Positions 41,427 to 52,796 of a DNA stretch of 64,000 bases are shown piece by piece; position 1 is the first letter of the stretch; each line of letters begins with the position of its first letter. A program made the position numbers and the translations under genes. This stretch comes from Gracilaria gracilis (lineage: Eukaryota > Rhodophyta > Florideophyceae > Gracilariales > Gracilariaceae): NCBI GenBank assembly GCA_030374805.1, contig JARGSG010000004.1, positions 806,001 to 870,000 on the forward strand, in the 5' to 3' direction. The notes below the pieces were generated by a model. The model saw nothing but the letters and a program-made list of their open reading frames with translations, was not told the origin of the DNA and made no database searches.

Positions 41427-43584
41427 ATGGAAAGACCTAAAAGGATTACTCGTGGCTCTAGCGCGCCACCTAGCCACAAGGGTTCTGTTGCGGCGTCAGC
41501 CGCTAAACCCATTCTGGATAATCCCGAGAAGTTGCTTCGGCAACCTCGGGCCGGAACCTCAAAGGATACGGGCACTCAGCCACCGTTGGCTCCTGAACCT
41601 AACAAGGATTTGCCGACAACGGTTGAGGACCTTTGGCCCCAATTGGAAGATCGAGCAAAAGCTCTTTTTACCGCTACGGTTAATGAAGCTATGACCTCAA
41701 TGGACATGGACGCCGTTACCCGCTTGGTGGTTGATCGAGCCGTGCACGAGCTCTCTCAACGCATACCTAAATTGGTTGAAACATACCTCTTAACGGGTGC
41801 CCGGGAGCATATCTACCGAGTGGTTCAAGACCTTTGGGTTTCCGAAGGAATGGCGGAAACAAAAACCCCGGGGTTGAATATGGTTACTCGCATACCACAA
41901 GGGATCCCTGCCGGTTCTTCCGCACCAATCAAGCCAATTCCGGCCGATAGTGCGTACCTACAAGGTTTAAGGCAAGGTCAAGGGGGCCATATAGAGATGG
42001 GCCCTCGAGACGTGTACTTGCCACCCATTGGAGGTAACGTTCGAAAGGACACCAAGACTGGTGGACCTGAGGACGACTCTTCTGACCCAGAAGAGGGGCG
42101 ACGAAGAAGAAACCGCAAGGGTAAAGAAAGGAGGAGGAAAAAGGGAAAGAATCGCGGCTACGACTCTGACCCCCGATTCCTCGAGCTCCGATACCGATAC
42201 TGGTTCATCGTCGGATGATGACCGTAAAGGTAGACGCAAGAAGAAACCGAAAAGGTTGGCGAAGAAGTCGTCAAAGAGAAACCGGAAAGGTAAGAAGAAA
42301 CGGTACGAGTCGTCCGACTCGGATTCGGACACCGATACAACCCTAGAGGTGCGTCAGCCGCTGAACGATATGTTCACAAAAGCGGTTGATTATAGGTAAT
42401 ATCGGTTGAGAAACCGATCCTCTGCTTACACCCGAGAGGTTGCGCAGAAGATCACCAAGCACTACAAGAAGCTCAGCTTCCAGATGGGTGATACTACCTT
42501 CACAGGTGATGATCCCATTGCGGTAATTGAGTTTCTACAGAAGTTCAAGATTGCATGTGACCAAAATGGTTTTTCCGAAGGCGCTGCCATGTGGTTATTT
42601 TAGTTTTACCTTAAAGGTCAAGCTTACCACTTGCTGCAAGGCAGGCTCCGTGGACATACCCTGGCGGTTGATGAAAAAGGGACAGAGATGTTAGAGAGGT
42701 ACCCAGAAGTGGTTAATTTCATGTTGGAAACTTACGCTACCGATGAGGTTATCCAGGAAGGTTACGCTGAGGTGCAGGCATATCGCCAACGCTCTAGCCA
42801 AACCGAAATGGAATTCTCGTTGGGCCTTTGGAATCTGGCCACCCAATGCGGTAATGTCTTTACCACTAGTAGGTTGAAGTCGCTCTTTGCCGACAATGTT
42901 GACAAAGCGATCCGTTCGCAGGTACGCAATTACCTCGCGAACAACCGTAAGGTGGACTATAATGGGCTTGCCCGTTATGCCCACGGACTAGGCGACACTC
43001 TCCGTCACGGAAAGAAGCCGTCGGCGTCCCATACCTCAAAGGATAAACCGAAACGGTCAGTATTGGAGCTATAAAAAAGCACTACTTCAGAGGGAGATTC
43101 GCTCATTCGCGTACCAACAGGAATGGCAGTTCATCTCGTGACTGCGCCGCAGGCTCAGTCACGAGCCACCTCCATTGGTAATTGGTCGTCGACAGTACCA
43201 CCAGCTTCGGTAAGGTTGCCACCAAGTGCGGCGAGCACTCAACAAACCTCAACGGGTGGTTCGCAAGCATCTTCATATGCTACAGCACCGACCAATCCGG
43301 TTACCCGACCTACCTCTATGGCAATGCGTGATCCCCAGACAGGTGGATTAGTTTGCTGGCTCTGTTTGTCGCCAGACCATCTGGCGAACAGATGTGACAA
43401 AATACCCCCAGGGGTGCGCGAACATCTGATCAGTGCCAGGCAGCAAACCACCGTAACCTATATGGATCTGGAAAGAGGGTACAAGCTCAGCCATCACCAT
43501 CTCAGGTTCATCTCGTCGAGGAAACACCAATCTTGGAGAAGGACAGTCCCGCTCAGGAGGAGCAGGAAAACACCGAACGGTTAG
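41427..43584 (+). pseudogene. G2 gag with zinc knuckle, several lesions
   Basis: ATG at 41427 (MERPKRITRG). The first part is disordered, followed by a helical section (LEDRAKALFTATVNEAM) and a Lys/Arg-rich region. The frame shifts near 42150-42180 into a basic/acidic Ser-rich part (KKKPKRLAKKSSKRNRK, SSDSDSDTDT). In-frame stops stand at 42397-42399 and 42601-42603. The gag core continues with VIEFLQKFKIACDQNG and EMEFSLGLWNLATQCGNVF. A stop near 43074 and a frame change precede a knuckle CWLCLSPDHLANRC (C-x2-C-x4-H-x4-C) at about 43350. Not translatable as one protein. Confidence 0.82.
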
Positions 43585-43689
43585 CGTAGGGGCCACCCCT
43601 AACCGTGAATTGGAAGGCCCGTCGATACCGGAACGGGAAACCTTAATTGTGGAAAAAGAAGAATCAGATGTACCCAATGTGGTTGTCTA

Positions 43690-46600
43690 ATGAAGTACAA
43701 TAACTATAAAGTTAATGCTTCAGTAAGCTTTCTCAATTACCTACAGGTCCCCGTTGCGTGTGTACTCGATACCGGCGCCGGTCCGAATGTGCTAAACGCT
43801 CGCGTCATACCCGATGCAGTCTTGCGGAACATTCGACCTGCCCCGACTATCAACCCACTGGTGGACGCTAACGAGCGCCCACTGCACCTTAGAGGAATGT
43901 TAACCACTGTGGTACAACTTGGAACCTTGAAGGTGAAGCTCAATTTCTTTGTGGTGGATCGTCTGGCGACAGACTGTATCCTCGGGACCAACTTTATTGA
44001 CAGACATGTCAAGGCAATTTTGCCAGGGTCCCGAACGGTCGCTCTCCATCAAGGTGGTCGTACTGTCATACTGGGTAATACGCAGACCAAAAAATGGTTG
44101 GCGTAAGAAGCCGAGGTTCAATATACCCACCGAAACGGTTTCAAACAAGATACGGCTCACCAAATTGGTTTCAATTCCGGCTATGACCCAAATGGTAGTG
44201 AATGTCTCATGCGCAGTTCCAGAATTGGTAATGCTACAGAACCATCCTAGGTTGGCAGAAAGACATCTCGCCTTGATGGCAAACGGGATTATCGACAACA
44301 TCCCTAACCAATCCTTCAAGGTGTACTTGAGTAACTTTAGCAATCACATTGTTAAGTTACCCAAGAATACCACTATTGGAATCGCATTGCCGGCACCACA
44401 AGGGGTTTTCACGGTCTCACCTAATGGGTTGGGCGAGGTCGCCACCTCTAAGGAAGGGGGAGGAACGGATGCGCCATACCCTGCATATGCGCCCCCGTTA
44501 TCGACAAACACCAAAATGGAACAGAAGATCGCCAATACCTTTAAGGTTAGGGATCAGGAAGAGACTATGGAACTGGACCCAGTGCGGAATTGGAGAGAGG
44601 AAGTCCAGATCGGTGCGGAGAACCAGGCTCTCCGAGACCGGATCCTCAGTCTCTTAGAAGAATTTGAACCCATGTGGTCGGGCCGGTTGGGCCAAATTGA
44701 GGCTACAGAGCACCGTATTGATATGGTGCCTGGCTGGAAACCCATTTACCAGCAGCCTTACCGTGCAGGTCCAAAAACCCGGGAGGTTGAGCTCAATGAG
44801 GTCGAGAGAATGCTCCGTGAAGGTGTCATAGAACCAGCAAATGCGGACTGGGCCAGCCCTGTGGTTCTTGTCACAAAGAAGAATGATACCCGTATGCGGT
44901 TCTGTGTGGACTACAGAAGACTGAATAGTATGACCATTAGGGATTCGTACCCAATACCTAGAATGGACGAGTGTATAGATTCGTTGGGCAACGCCAAGAT
45001 CTTTACTACTACGCTCGATGCCAATTGTGGTTATTGGCAGGTACCTATCAGGGAAGAAAACAAGGACAAAACTACGTTTATTTGCCACGCTGGGTTATTC
45101 CGCTTTACGCGTATGCCCTTTGGGTTGCGGAATGCCCCGGCTACCTTTCAGAGGGCGTTAGATATAATACTTTCGAAGGTGAAGTGGAGAACCGCTCTGG
45201 TATACATCGACGTGTAATCATATATTCCAGAACGGTAGAGAAACATTTCCACCATGTTAGGGAAGTTTTGAACCTTTTGAGGGAATCTGGAATAACGTTG
45301 AAGCTCCGCAAGTGCGAATTCTTCACCAAAGAGATAGAATACCTTGGTCATATCATCAGCCCTGGGAGGTTAGAAGTGACGCCGCGGAATATCCGGGCCG
45401 TGCAGGGGGCGAAGCCACCCACGTCCCAGACGGAAATCCGATCCTTTATAGGTTTGTGCAATGTGTACCGCCGGTTTATCAAGGGATTTGCCAAGATAGC
45501 GGCTCCCCTCAACAGGAAGCTGCTGAAAGGTCAACCTAAAAGGTTTGAATGTCTTACCAATGAGGAAATGGATGCGTTCGAGGCGCTGAAACATGCGCTC
45601 TTGACACCTCCCATCTTGGCATTACCCAAAGCTGGTTTACGATACACGTTGGATACTGACGCCTCGGACGCCCAAATTGGTTGTTGTCTTATGCAGGAGC
45701 AAGAAAACGGCGACAAACTACCTATAGGATACTGGAGCCGTGCTTTGCTGCAGAAAAGAACTACACAACAACCGAAAAGGAATGTCTGGCAGTGGTCTGG
45801 AGCATGTTGATGCTCCGTCCCTACCTATATGGTGAGAGGTTCACGCTTCGAACCGACCATGATGCCCTACGGTGGATACTGGGTCTGGCCGACGCATCAG
45901 GCAGACTTGCCCGATGGCGGTTACGACTTTCAGAGTTCGAGTATGACGTACAGTACCGTCCAGGTATCAATCACAATGTCGCAGACGCGATGTCTCGCAT
46001 TACCACAGATGGTTTGGACACCGAGCCGGTAGAGGATGATATCCCATGCTTTACCATCTCTACCAACCCTGATGTTGATACCTTAGAAGGTTACTGGACT
46101 CTACCCGAAGAGGATACGTGGTTTAGTGATGCCATCGCTCGGGAAGTACTCGCCCTCGAGGAAACAGACTTCATGCCAATTACCCGCGAGGAATTCCTGA
46201 GAGAGCAAGCAAACGATGTTTATTGCCGCTCTCTCATGGACCAAGTAGGTATGAAAGACTCGAACTTTGACGTCGACCGAAATGGTTTCCTGGTGAGGCG
46301 AGCTCCTATTGATGGTTCCCTTCAGAAGGTGGTGCCCAAGGTACTGCGCCCTCGGGTGCTGTACCTGGCCCACTACCCAAGGCTATCAGGACACCCTGGA
46401 GGTACGAGAATGTACTACACCTTGAGGCAAGGGTACTACTGGCCTCATATAGCTAATGATGTATATACCTTTGTAGGTCAATGTGAATCTTGCGTACGTA
46501 CCCGTGAAGGTCTCCGGAAGCACAGGAAATACTTGAAGTTATTCCCTGCAGCGGGTCCTCTCGAGTTCGTCGCAATAGACCTTCTGGGCCCATTACCTAA

Positions 46601-47864
46601 AACCACAAGGAGATATCAGTACATCATCGTAATCACCGACAGGTTCTCGAAGCTCACGCGAGCGATACCCTTGAAGGACACGAAATCGACGACCCTCGCG
46701 GTGGCGTTCTTGAACAATTGGATCTACCCGTATGGTGCACCGCTTTATCTACTTACCGACAATGGTTCGAACTTAGCTTCGAAGTTCTTTGAAGCTGTTT
46801 GTAACCTCTTGGGTATTAAGCACTACTTCACTACTGCCTACCATCCGCAAACGAATGGGCAAGTGAAGCGCTTTAACCGAACACTGGTATCTAGGCTGCG
46901 ACATTATACGGAAGAACACCAAACTGGTTGGGACGAGCTCGTGCAGCCCTTGACATATGCATATAACCTTCAGGTTCATCGAGCGACGCAAACTACGCCG
47001 TTCGATCTAATACTGTCAAGACACCCACCAGGTATTGTTGTTGAAGGGGACCCATTAGGACAAAAAGCCGCCGGAGCGCTCACACCGTCACAGGTCAAAC
47101 GGAATACCCTTTTGAGGTTGAGAGGTGCTCTCAAGTATGCTGAGAGCAAGCTCACAGCATCCCAGAAGCGGTACAAGGAGGACTACGACCGAAAGGTAAC
47201 CCAAGTGGTAACGGCTACGCCGGGTCAATATGTCTTTATTGGCCACCCTCCGAAAGGAGCTAAGCCACGACCGGGTGATGAGGCCGATGATGAAGCTATT
47301 GATAGAGATATCAATTCGAAGCTTCTTCCGAAATCATCGGGACCTTTCAAGGTAGTTCGAGCAACGGACCACACGGTGACGGTGAACCAAGATGGTGTAG
47401 AGAATACGATCTCTATTGACCGAATCACGGTTGCACCTCGAACGGTTCAGTCCAGGAAAGAACGCGGAGAACCCGCGCGTGACCCACAAGCGGTTGCCCT
47501 GAGGACTCAGCCCAGGGAAGACGGGACACCCATCGAGGTTAATTATGACGCACAGGGTGACGACCCAGACTACGTACCACCCGCAGGGATTACGGTTAAT
47601 CCTTCAGAGGAAGCACCTCCCCCTAGTGGTACCGATTCTCATCTGAACCAAAGTGGTGAAAGGATACCATCGCAGGTCTCTAATGAGTTCCCAGTGGAAC
47701 GCCTTGTAGGTCACCGCCGTACCCAAGAAGGTCTGAAGTACACAGTACGCTGGTATGGCTGGGGGGCTGACGGTGATACCGCCGAGCCGCCCTCAGCCAT
47801 ACCACACCACTTCAGGGTAAGCTACTGGAACCGAAAAGGAGAGGACATGCCGAACGATGGGTAA
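43690..47864 (+). pseudogene. G2 pol with C-terminal chromodomain, catalytically broken
   Basis: Protease with LDTGAGPNVL at 43760; a frame change near 44100. The reverse transcriptase has MRFCVDYRRLN and MPFGLRNAPATFQ and loses frame at 45207-45217, inside the Y-x-D-D catalytic motif. RNase H has YTLDTDASDAQIGCCL, with another frame change near 45755. The integrase frame (to 47864) has the finger YLAHYPRLSGHPG/CESC, FVAIDLLG and LLTDNGSN, but NGQVKRFNRT, so the catalytic Glu is Lys. The last ~55 residues are a chromodomain-like VERLVGHRRTQEGLKYTVRW. The element could only move with help from another copy. Confidence 0.88.
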
Positions 47865-50050
47865 ACCTTAGAGGTGATGCACAGCTCTTAGGGAGGGGAG
47901 AGGCTATTTTCGCGCTTTCCCTCATTCGCTGCGCATGGCACCCACATAGTAACTGAAGCTAACTGCAACACCTAACTGCATAACTTTAATGGAGAAGCTA
48001 ACACCAACTGGGAGAAGTTAATCAGAATGCATCGAAGAGACCAAGAGGGTTTGCCGGAAGACCGTGAAGGTTTAGTGATGACGTCGTACCGAACGAAGCT
48101 CGACGAGGGATGCGCTTCGAGCGTCAGCGTCGCAGCGATCCCAAAGCTGGCACGCGGCCGGCACGCGCGCGCACCTTCATGGCACGCGCCGCGCACGCAT
48201 GGCTCCAAACCCAAGTGGTGAAAGTCAAAAAATTAAGGTTTTTGATAAGCGAGAGACGCGCCCCAGATCGGCAGACCGCCGCGCTGGGTAACCGATTCGG
48301 TTTACACTATTGTCTGTAGGGAGCGTGCACCGGCATGGTCAAAAAATCTAAGTATTTTGGGCGTGCTGCGCTCCCGAATCGGCCATTCTCAGCCTCTGAA
48401 ACCGCTTGGTTCCCGAGATACAGACCAAAAGGTGTTTCGGCGTTTTTGATACCGTTTGGTGGGGTAATTTTGGGCGTGCAATTTTTTGATTCGCCTTGCA
48501 AGTAACCTCATGGGTCTGGTGCAGCGTGTGCGCGTATGCGCGCCAAGAGGCCATGCAGAACCATCCAGGTACATTGCTGGCACTCGCGCGACGTCGCGCG
48601 CCACCCCCAAGCTACCAAATCGGTACTAGGTGACGCTCGCTGCGCACAGAAGTGCAACTGCAAGGTCTACCAATTTGGTTTGAGCTGTTTATGGTAGTAG
48701 AGACACGACGGAGGATCGTGTCACCCGGATAGTGGCTGTGAAGTACCAAACCTTCGTGGTAATGACGAACGACACCCATGGGGACTGAAGCGGTTTGGAA
48801 TAAACCTTAAAGGTGGAGCATAGAACTGCGCGGGAGACGTTAGTAATGCTGCGCAGCTCTTTATGGTACGATGGAAACCTTGAAGGTGTTTCAAAGTTAT
48901 GGAAATCAGAGAGAGAGCATGAAATGAACCTGTATGGTACTATTGAGATTCTTTATGGAACAACCTAATCGACCGTGATGGTAACGAAGGGTAAGGAGGC
49001 CCAACGAATGGCACATGCCAGGACCTATATGGTGACGCCGCAACAATAGAGAGAGGAAATAGACCATTACGGGATGGGAGCGAGACCAGAAAGGACATGA
49101 ATATACCTCGGATGGTCTAGAAGGGAACGAGTTTTTGTGCTTACCATGAAAGTTCGTTTTTTCATGAGGTACGAAACCGATCGAGACCTATGTGGTATTC
49201 TTTGAAGACAGAACGGACATGGTTTCTAGATGGTTTTCGCGCTATTTTGACCACGTTAAGGTTTCGCGCTTGTCATGGATGATCGACACCGAGGGTGGTT
49301 TGATGCACATGAAAATGGAACCCTTTGTGGCAGTACACTGCAGAGGCCAACCGAAACGGCCATCCATCCACCTTAGGGGTATTGAATGAAGCGCCGTGTA
49401 CCACTACGGGTGGGAGCCCGCACGCTGGTAACAGGGCTACCCATGTGGTTCAGATACGGATCGGGGGTCACTATAAACGGATTCAACCTTGTCGGTCGGA
49501 CAAGAAGCCACGGTGGCGTGAGCCGCGTAGACAAACCGCAAAGGGGGTGCGAAGGCAACCAGAAGGGAGAACGGTGGAACAACCTCGATGGAGTCAGCGG
49601 CAGTGCCTCGAAGGGTTGGTAGTCGAATCTCGAAGGGACAGAGAGACACGCCGCAACCAAGTGGGCGCCAAAATCCTTCACGGTACAGTACTCACACGAG
49701 CCCGAAGGCGCAACCCGCCCCCTCCTGGGTAGACCGACACTGTAAATGGGTCTAGGCCGTGCAGCCCAAAAGGCAGAACCTTGGAGGTATGCAATGGGCG
49801 CGCGTCGCGCCCAAACCACAAATGGGAACGAATAGGCTGCTGTCTGTGATAACCAAAGAAGTGGATAGAGCCGCAATCGGTGATGACCAAGGTGGTGAAC
49901 AAAGTACGCTCGGCGACGCAGAGCCGATGCGACGCACGGCGCAAGATGGCACGAAGGCTGCGACAGGGACCAAATTGTTACGACGATGCAACCGACTTGG
50001 TGAAAGGATCTAGGAGCCACGAGGGCGTGGCTCAGGGTAGGAAGGGGGTC
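47865..50050. repeat. G2 non-coding tail packed with ACC-N5-GGT motifs
   Basis: Perfect ACC-N5-GGT begins at 47865, 48040, 48061, 48209, 48291, 48329, 48505, 48560, 48614, 48669, 48750, 48804, 48878, 48928, 48972, 49023, 49186, 49370, 49439, 49486, 49788, 49886 and 49991. That makes 23 in 2.19 kb against about 0.5 expected. Copies with a 4- or 6-base spacer or one mismatch (ACC-N5-GGA, GGG, GGC) add many more. The five spacer bases vary freely. No convincing gene lies here; a 232-codon minus-strand frame (49373-50071) is probably chance. Positions were found by eye. Confidence 0.8.
50035..50050 (+). promoter_or_regulatory. G2 polypurine tract
   Basis: GGTAGGAAGGGGGTC-like purine run directly before the 3' LTR. 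Confidence 0.7.
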
Positions 50051-50558
50051 TGTAGTACAATGAGACCTCAATGGGTTGGTTCCACGTGGGCCTACTGGTG
50101 CGCCTTGCTGGCTGCACTGTACCCAATTGGTATTCTGTATTTTATAATTTCTAATTTCTAATTTATAGTCTAGGATAGTTTAGCATTGCTGGCCCATGAC
50201 AGTAGGTCATGGGCACTGCCGATGACGTCATGCCTGCATGGGAGATCGGCGTCGGCGCACCTTGTATATATTGTGGTGCACCTCGCCTTCCCCCTCGGGT
50301 ATTGTAAAGTCAGGCACCACTAGAGCAGTAACTATACCATCTTGGTCACTTGCTACTCTATTATTATTCAAGTTTTACCGCGCGTCGACGTCTACTACCG
50401 TACACCTACACGGTGTAGACTAGTTGCCCCGCCGTTTGCCCCTGCGGGTTTCAGGTGCCCTACTACCATATTGGTTGTGTGTTTTTCCCCTTTAGGTTGA
50501 GCCCTCGCGCGCTCCCTCTACCAGGCGGACTCCACATCTTATCGGTATTTGTACGACA
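50051..50558 (+). repeat. G2 LTR, 3' copy, intact
   Basis: 508 bp, TGTAGTACAATGAG...GTACGACA, followed by the AGGAA duplication. It serves as the reference that allows the three-part 5' LTR to be recognised. Confidence 0.93.
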
Positions 50559-50563
50559 AGGAA

Positions 50564-51290
50564 GAGGAGCGCAACAGAAAAAACCAAAGGTCGTTTAGAA
50601 GCTCCCAACTACAGCGCTGTAAAATTCACGGCTTCACTGGATACCGTAGAACGTTTTGAACCGTTTGGAGCTAACATGCCGCCTGCGATTGGCCGCAGAG
50701 TTTTACGCATGGAGGACAAACAACTTTCGTCCCAAAAGAGACGCCGATTCTCTAAAGAACAAATTTGAAAAACTTTAAAACGCTTTCAAGCCAACTGGAA
50801 ATCCTTCTTGCCCCTCTGATGTCTGTCGTGCTAAACATATATTGCTCGAAATATACAGGGCACCATAGGGGCCAGGTTATTTGCAGAGGAAGAGAGAGGG
50901 AACTCGAACGGCGATGAAGAGATTGAGGACAATGGGGAAGCGGGTGAGGGTGGTTCTTCGGCGCAGGGAAAGCGCAAACCGGATAAGCAGTTCGGACTAC
51001 ATGCCAAAAATTCAAGTACGGAGTAAGTAATTAGTAACATCATGGAGAGCATAAAGCAGTTTCTGCACGTTATTGCGAACTCCTTTTCCTCTGAGAACCG
51101 TGAGTCTATCAGTAGTGATGAGCAGGAAGCGCTTATTGCGAGTGTTTTTAAGAGAGAAGTGAAGCAATTGAAGGAAAAGTTAGATAGGACCACGAAAGAC
51201 ACGAAGGAGATCTTGGTTGGTATGAATACTGCGCTGAAAGAGATAATGGAAAACATAGCAGAAGACTCCCCGAAGACTAGTGTGTTGTAG
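50564..51290 (+). pseudogene. Remainder of the H2 Myb-like gene (3' of the G2 insertion)
   Basis: Starts directly after the G2 duplication with a Lys-rich stretch, then GRLEAPNYSAVKFTASLDTVERFEP, aligned with GRAGAPNYSKKDVDALLDIVEEVEP of H1. A frameshift near 50745 leads to DSLKNKFEKL, followed by stops at about 50778 and 50866. The coiled-coil end (51042-51290) is open: MESIKQFLHVIA, FKREVKQLKEKLDRTTKDTK. It is a dead gene even without the G2 insertion. Confidence 0.8.
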
Positions 51291-51462
51291 TAACGAATTG
51301 TTTCTGACTTTCGTTTATGTTGCGGAGCGTCCGTTCGTGCGCTTGGCTTGCTCGCTGGCGCTCGCATTCGCGCACTTGGCTCCTCCAACAACGGCCTGCG
51401 CTCAGTTATCAAGGAGTGTTTGGTATGTACTAAGGATTTGATTACGTCCCATTGTGCGTGCG

Positions 51463-52593
51463 TTAATTCAATAAAGGAACAGCCAGCACTATGAGCACTA
51501 ATCGCCTGTGTTCGTCTGTGCAAATCTTTGCGCCGAGTCTGCCAAACAGAGACTTTATGGCCCGAATACCCGATTCTGCGCTCTGGCGCTCGCTCGGTAG
51601 AATTCTCTGTAGCACCAGATCGATTGCTTCTAGCTCTTCTGATTCTGGGACACCTGCCGTCTCGTTCGTCTTCCTTGCAAAAACGATCTTTCCATTGGTG
51701 CATCGTGTATTAGAAACAAAGGCCGAATCGTCCAATATCGCCATCTCAGGCGGTTTCATATCATCTGAAAGCTTAGGATGGTACAAACCTGATAGGCCTG
51801 CTAGCTTCTTGTCGTGCAAACTGCCGGGAAAGTTTATGGCGGCATGGATTATCTCTCCAAAGAAGTTAAATACAAACAGGTTAGTCACCTCTTCCTGCTG
51901 CGTGTATCCCTTGTAGTAGGCGTTTTGCATCTCTGGGTCTCCATAGTTTTGAATTCTAAACCTCCTCCCATCCGTAACGGCGAATACCCCTTTCACCAGA
52001 GGACCAAGCTTGCGGTTATTCTCTTGTAGAGCGGCGGGAAGTTCCTGTTCTTCGAAAGAAGGCCATCGTATTTCAAACAGTGCTGCCTCTGTCCCTTTTG
52101 TAGCCCTTAAAAGTATGTGGAAGGAGTAGTTCAGCCAAACGCTGAGCGGAGTGGGAACAATACCAAAGAACGGGCAGAGTCGATGCGCTTTACCAGATGT
52201 TTTCATATAGTTTAAAGCCAATCCTAAGAGATCTACGGATTTCAGTAACGGCTTTCGTCCCTGCCGGGAGTTTGTACGGCGGTATGGACTGGTGTTGTTG
52301 CAATCGCGTCTGGCCTGGATAAAAAGTGGGAGAAAGTGGTCCAAAAACAGTTCCTTCGTGAATTTGGTTGTAATGACATAATCATAGTCTGTGCCAGATT
52401 CCAAGACCTGACGCCACGGTGTTAATTCATTCGCTTTATGAGGGGTCAGTAGTCCCTTCCTGGCGTAATGGGCGGGTTTGTGGGACCGGTTAGTTGCCTT
52501 GCGGCGTCTGTGGAGCACAAGGGCTGCGCCAAGTGCTGCGCAATAGGCCGTAGTGCAGGCGGCCATGGCTGCCATATAAGGTCTTGAGACCAT
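51463..52593 (-). CDS. PIF/Harbinger transposase of H2
   Basis: 376 residues from ATG 52593, uninterrupted. It shares with H1 the blocks GRKPLLKSVDLLGLALNYMK, FFGIVPTPLSVWLNYS, QNAYYKGYTQQEEVTNLFVF and NFPGSLHDKKLAGLSGLYHP. Catalytic candidates are FAVTDGRRF, MAILDDSAFV and LPSERQSAESGIRAIKS. It ends about 20 residues earlier than H1 (LAVPLLN), possibly by a late truncation. It converges with the broken Myb-like gene. Although the frame is open, its accessory partner is dead and its element is split over 26 kb. Confidence 0.88.
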   Translation of the reverse strand: MVSRPYMAAMAACTTAYCAALGAALVLHRRRKATNRSHKPAHYARKGLLTPHKANELTPWRQVLESGTDYDYVITTKFTKELFLDHFLPLFIQARRDCNNTSPYRRTNSRQGRKPLLKSVDLLGLALNYMKTSGKAHRLCPFFGIVPTPLSVWLNYSFHILLRATKGTEAALFEIRWPSFEEQELPAALQENNRKLGPLVKGVFAVTDGRRFRIQNYGDPEMQNAYYKGYTQQEEVTNLFVFNFFGEIIHAAINFPGSLHDKKLAGLSGLYHPKLSDDMKPPEMAILDDSAFVSNTRCTNGKIVFARKTNETAGVPESEELEAIDLVLQRILPSERQSAESGIRAIKSLFGRLGAKICTDEHRRLVLIVLAVPLLN

Positions 52594-52668
52594 CCCAGGA
52601 GCGTGAATATGGTGTGGGAGTTTCTGCCAAGGTTTGGCGGAGCGGTGGCGGGGTTTGGCGGGCTGAAT

Positions 52669-52685
52669 GGACCCTCGGAGGGTCC
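52669..52685. repeat. Subterminal palindrome of H2
   Basis: GGACCCTCGGAGGGTCC, counterpart of 26827-26843 in H1, 111 bp inside the transposase-side end. Confidence 0.75.
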
Positions 52686-52796
52686 ATTCAGCGCGCTAGA
52701 TTTGGCATGATGTCCGCCAAATGTGCGCTTGCTTGGCTTACTTTTTATTGGCTCAAATTTGCCCAGGAGGCCAGCTGTTGATATCTTTATGCACCC

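Larger units (their letters stand above)
26721..50558 (+). mobile_element. Ty3/gypsy element G2, inserted in H2 and itself hit twice in its 5' LTR
   Basis: The target duplication AGGAA stands at 26716-26720 and 50559-50563. The 3' LTR is intact (50051-50558, 508 bp, TGTAGTACAATG...GTACGACA). The 5' LTR is in three pieces: 26721-26726, 29289-29364 and about 40849-41279, separated by Harbinger H1 and gypsy G1. Put back in order the pieces match the 3' LTR in length and sequence with a few per cent differences. Internal parts are a primer binding site at 41283, gag, pol with chromodomain, a 2.2 kb non-coding tail and a polypurine tract before 50051. Own length is about 9.8 kb. Confidence 0.92.
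26445..52796 (-). mobile_element. Harbinger element H2, outermost shell of the nested locus
   Basis: The left end (from 26445, ..CTGCATAAAGGAATCAAC) and the right end (reverse complement from 52796, GGGTGCATAAAGATATCAAC) match. Both are flanked by ATT (26442-26444 and 52797-52799), a 3-bp duplication as usual for PIF/Harbinger. H2's own sequence is 26445-26720 plus 50564-52796, about 2.5 kb. The rest is gypsy element G2 with its own insertions. H2 has a transposase on the minus strand and a convergent Myb-like gene that G2 split in two. H1 is a related element of similar size. Confidence 0.85.

Noticed and set aside
47865-50050. CRISPR-like array
   Set aside because: The repeated unit is only six fixed bases with free spacers of five and irregular distances, inside a eukaryotic retrotransposon.
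49373-50071. 232-codon minus-strand frame at the end of G2
   Set aside because: It overlaps the ACC-N5-GGT-rich tail and runs from inside the LTR. Composition is low in acidic residues and shows no domain. Most likely chance openness, although its position parallels the antisense gene of G1.
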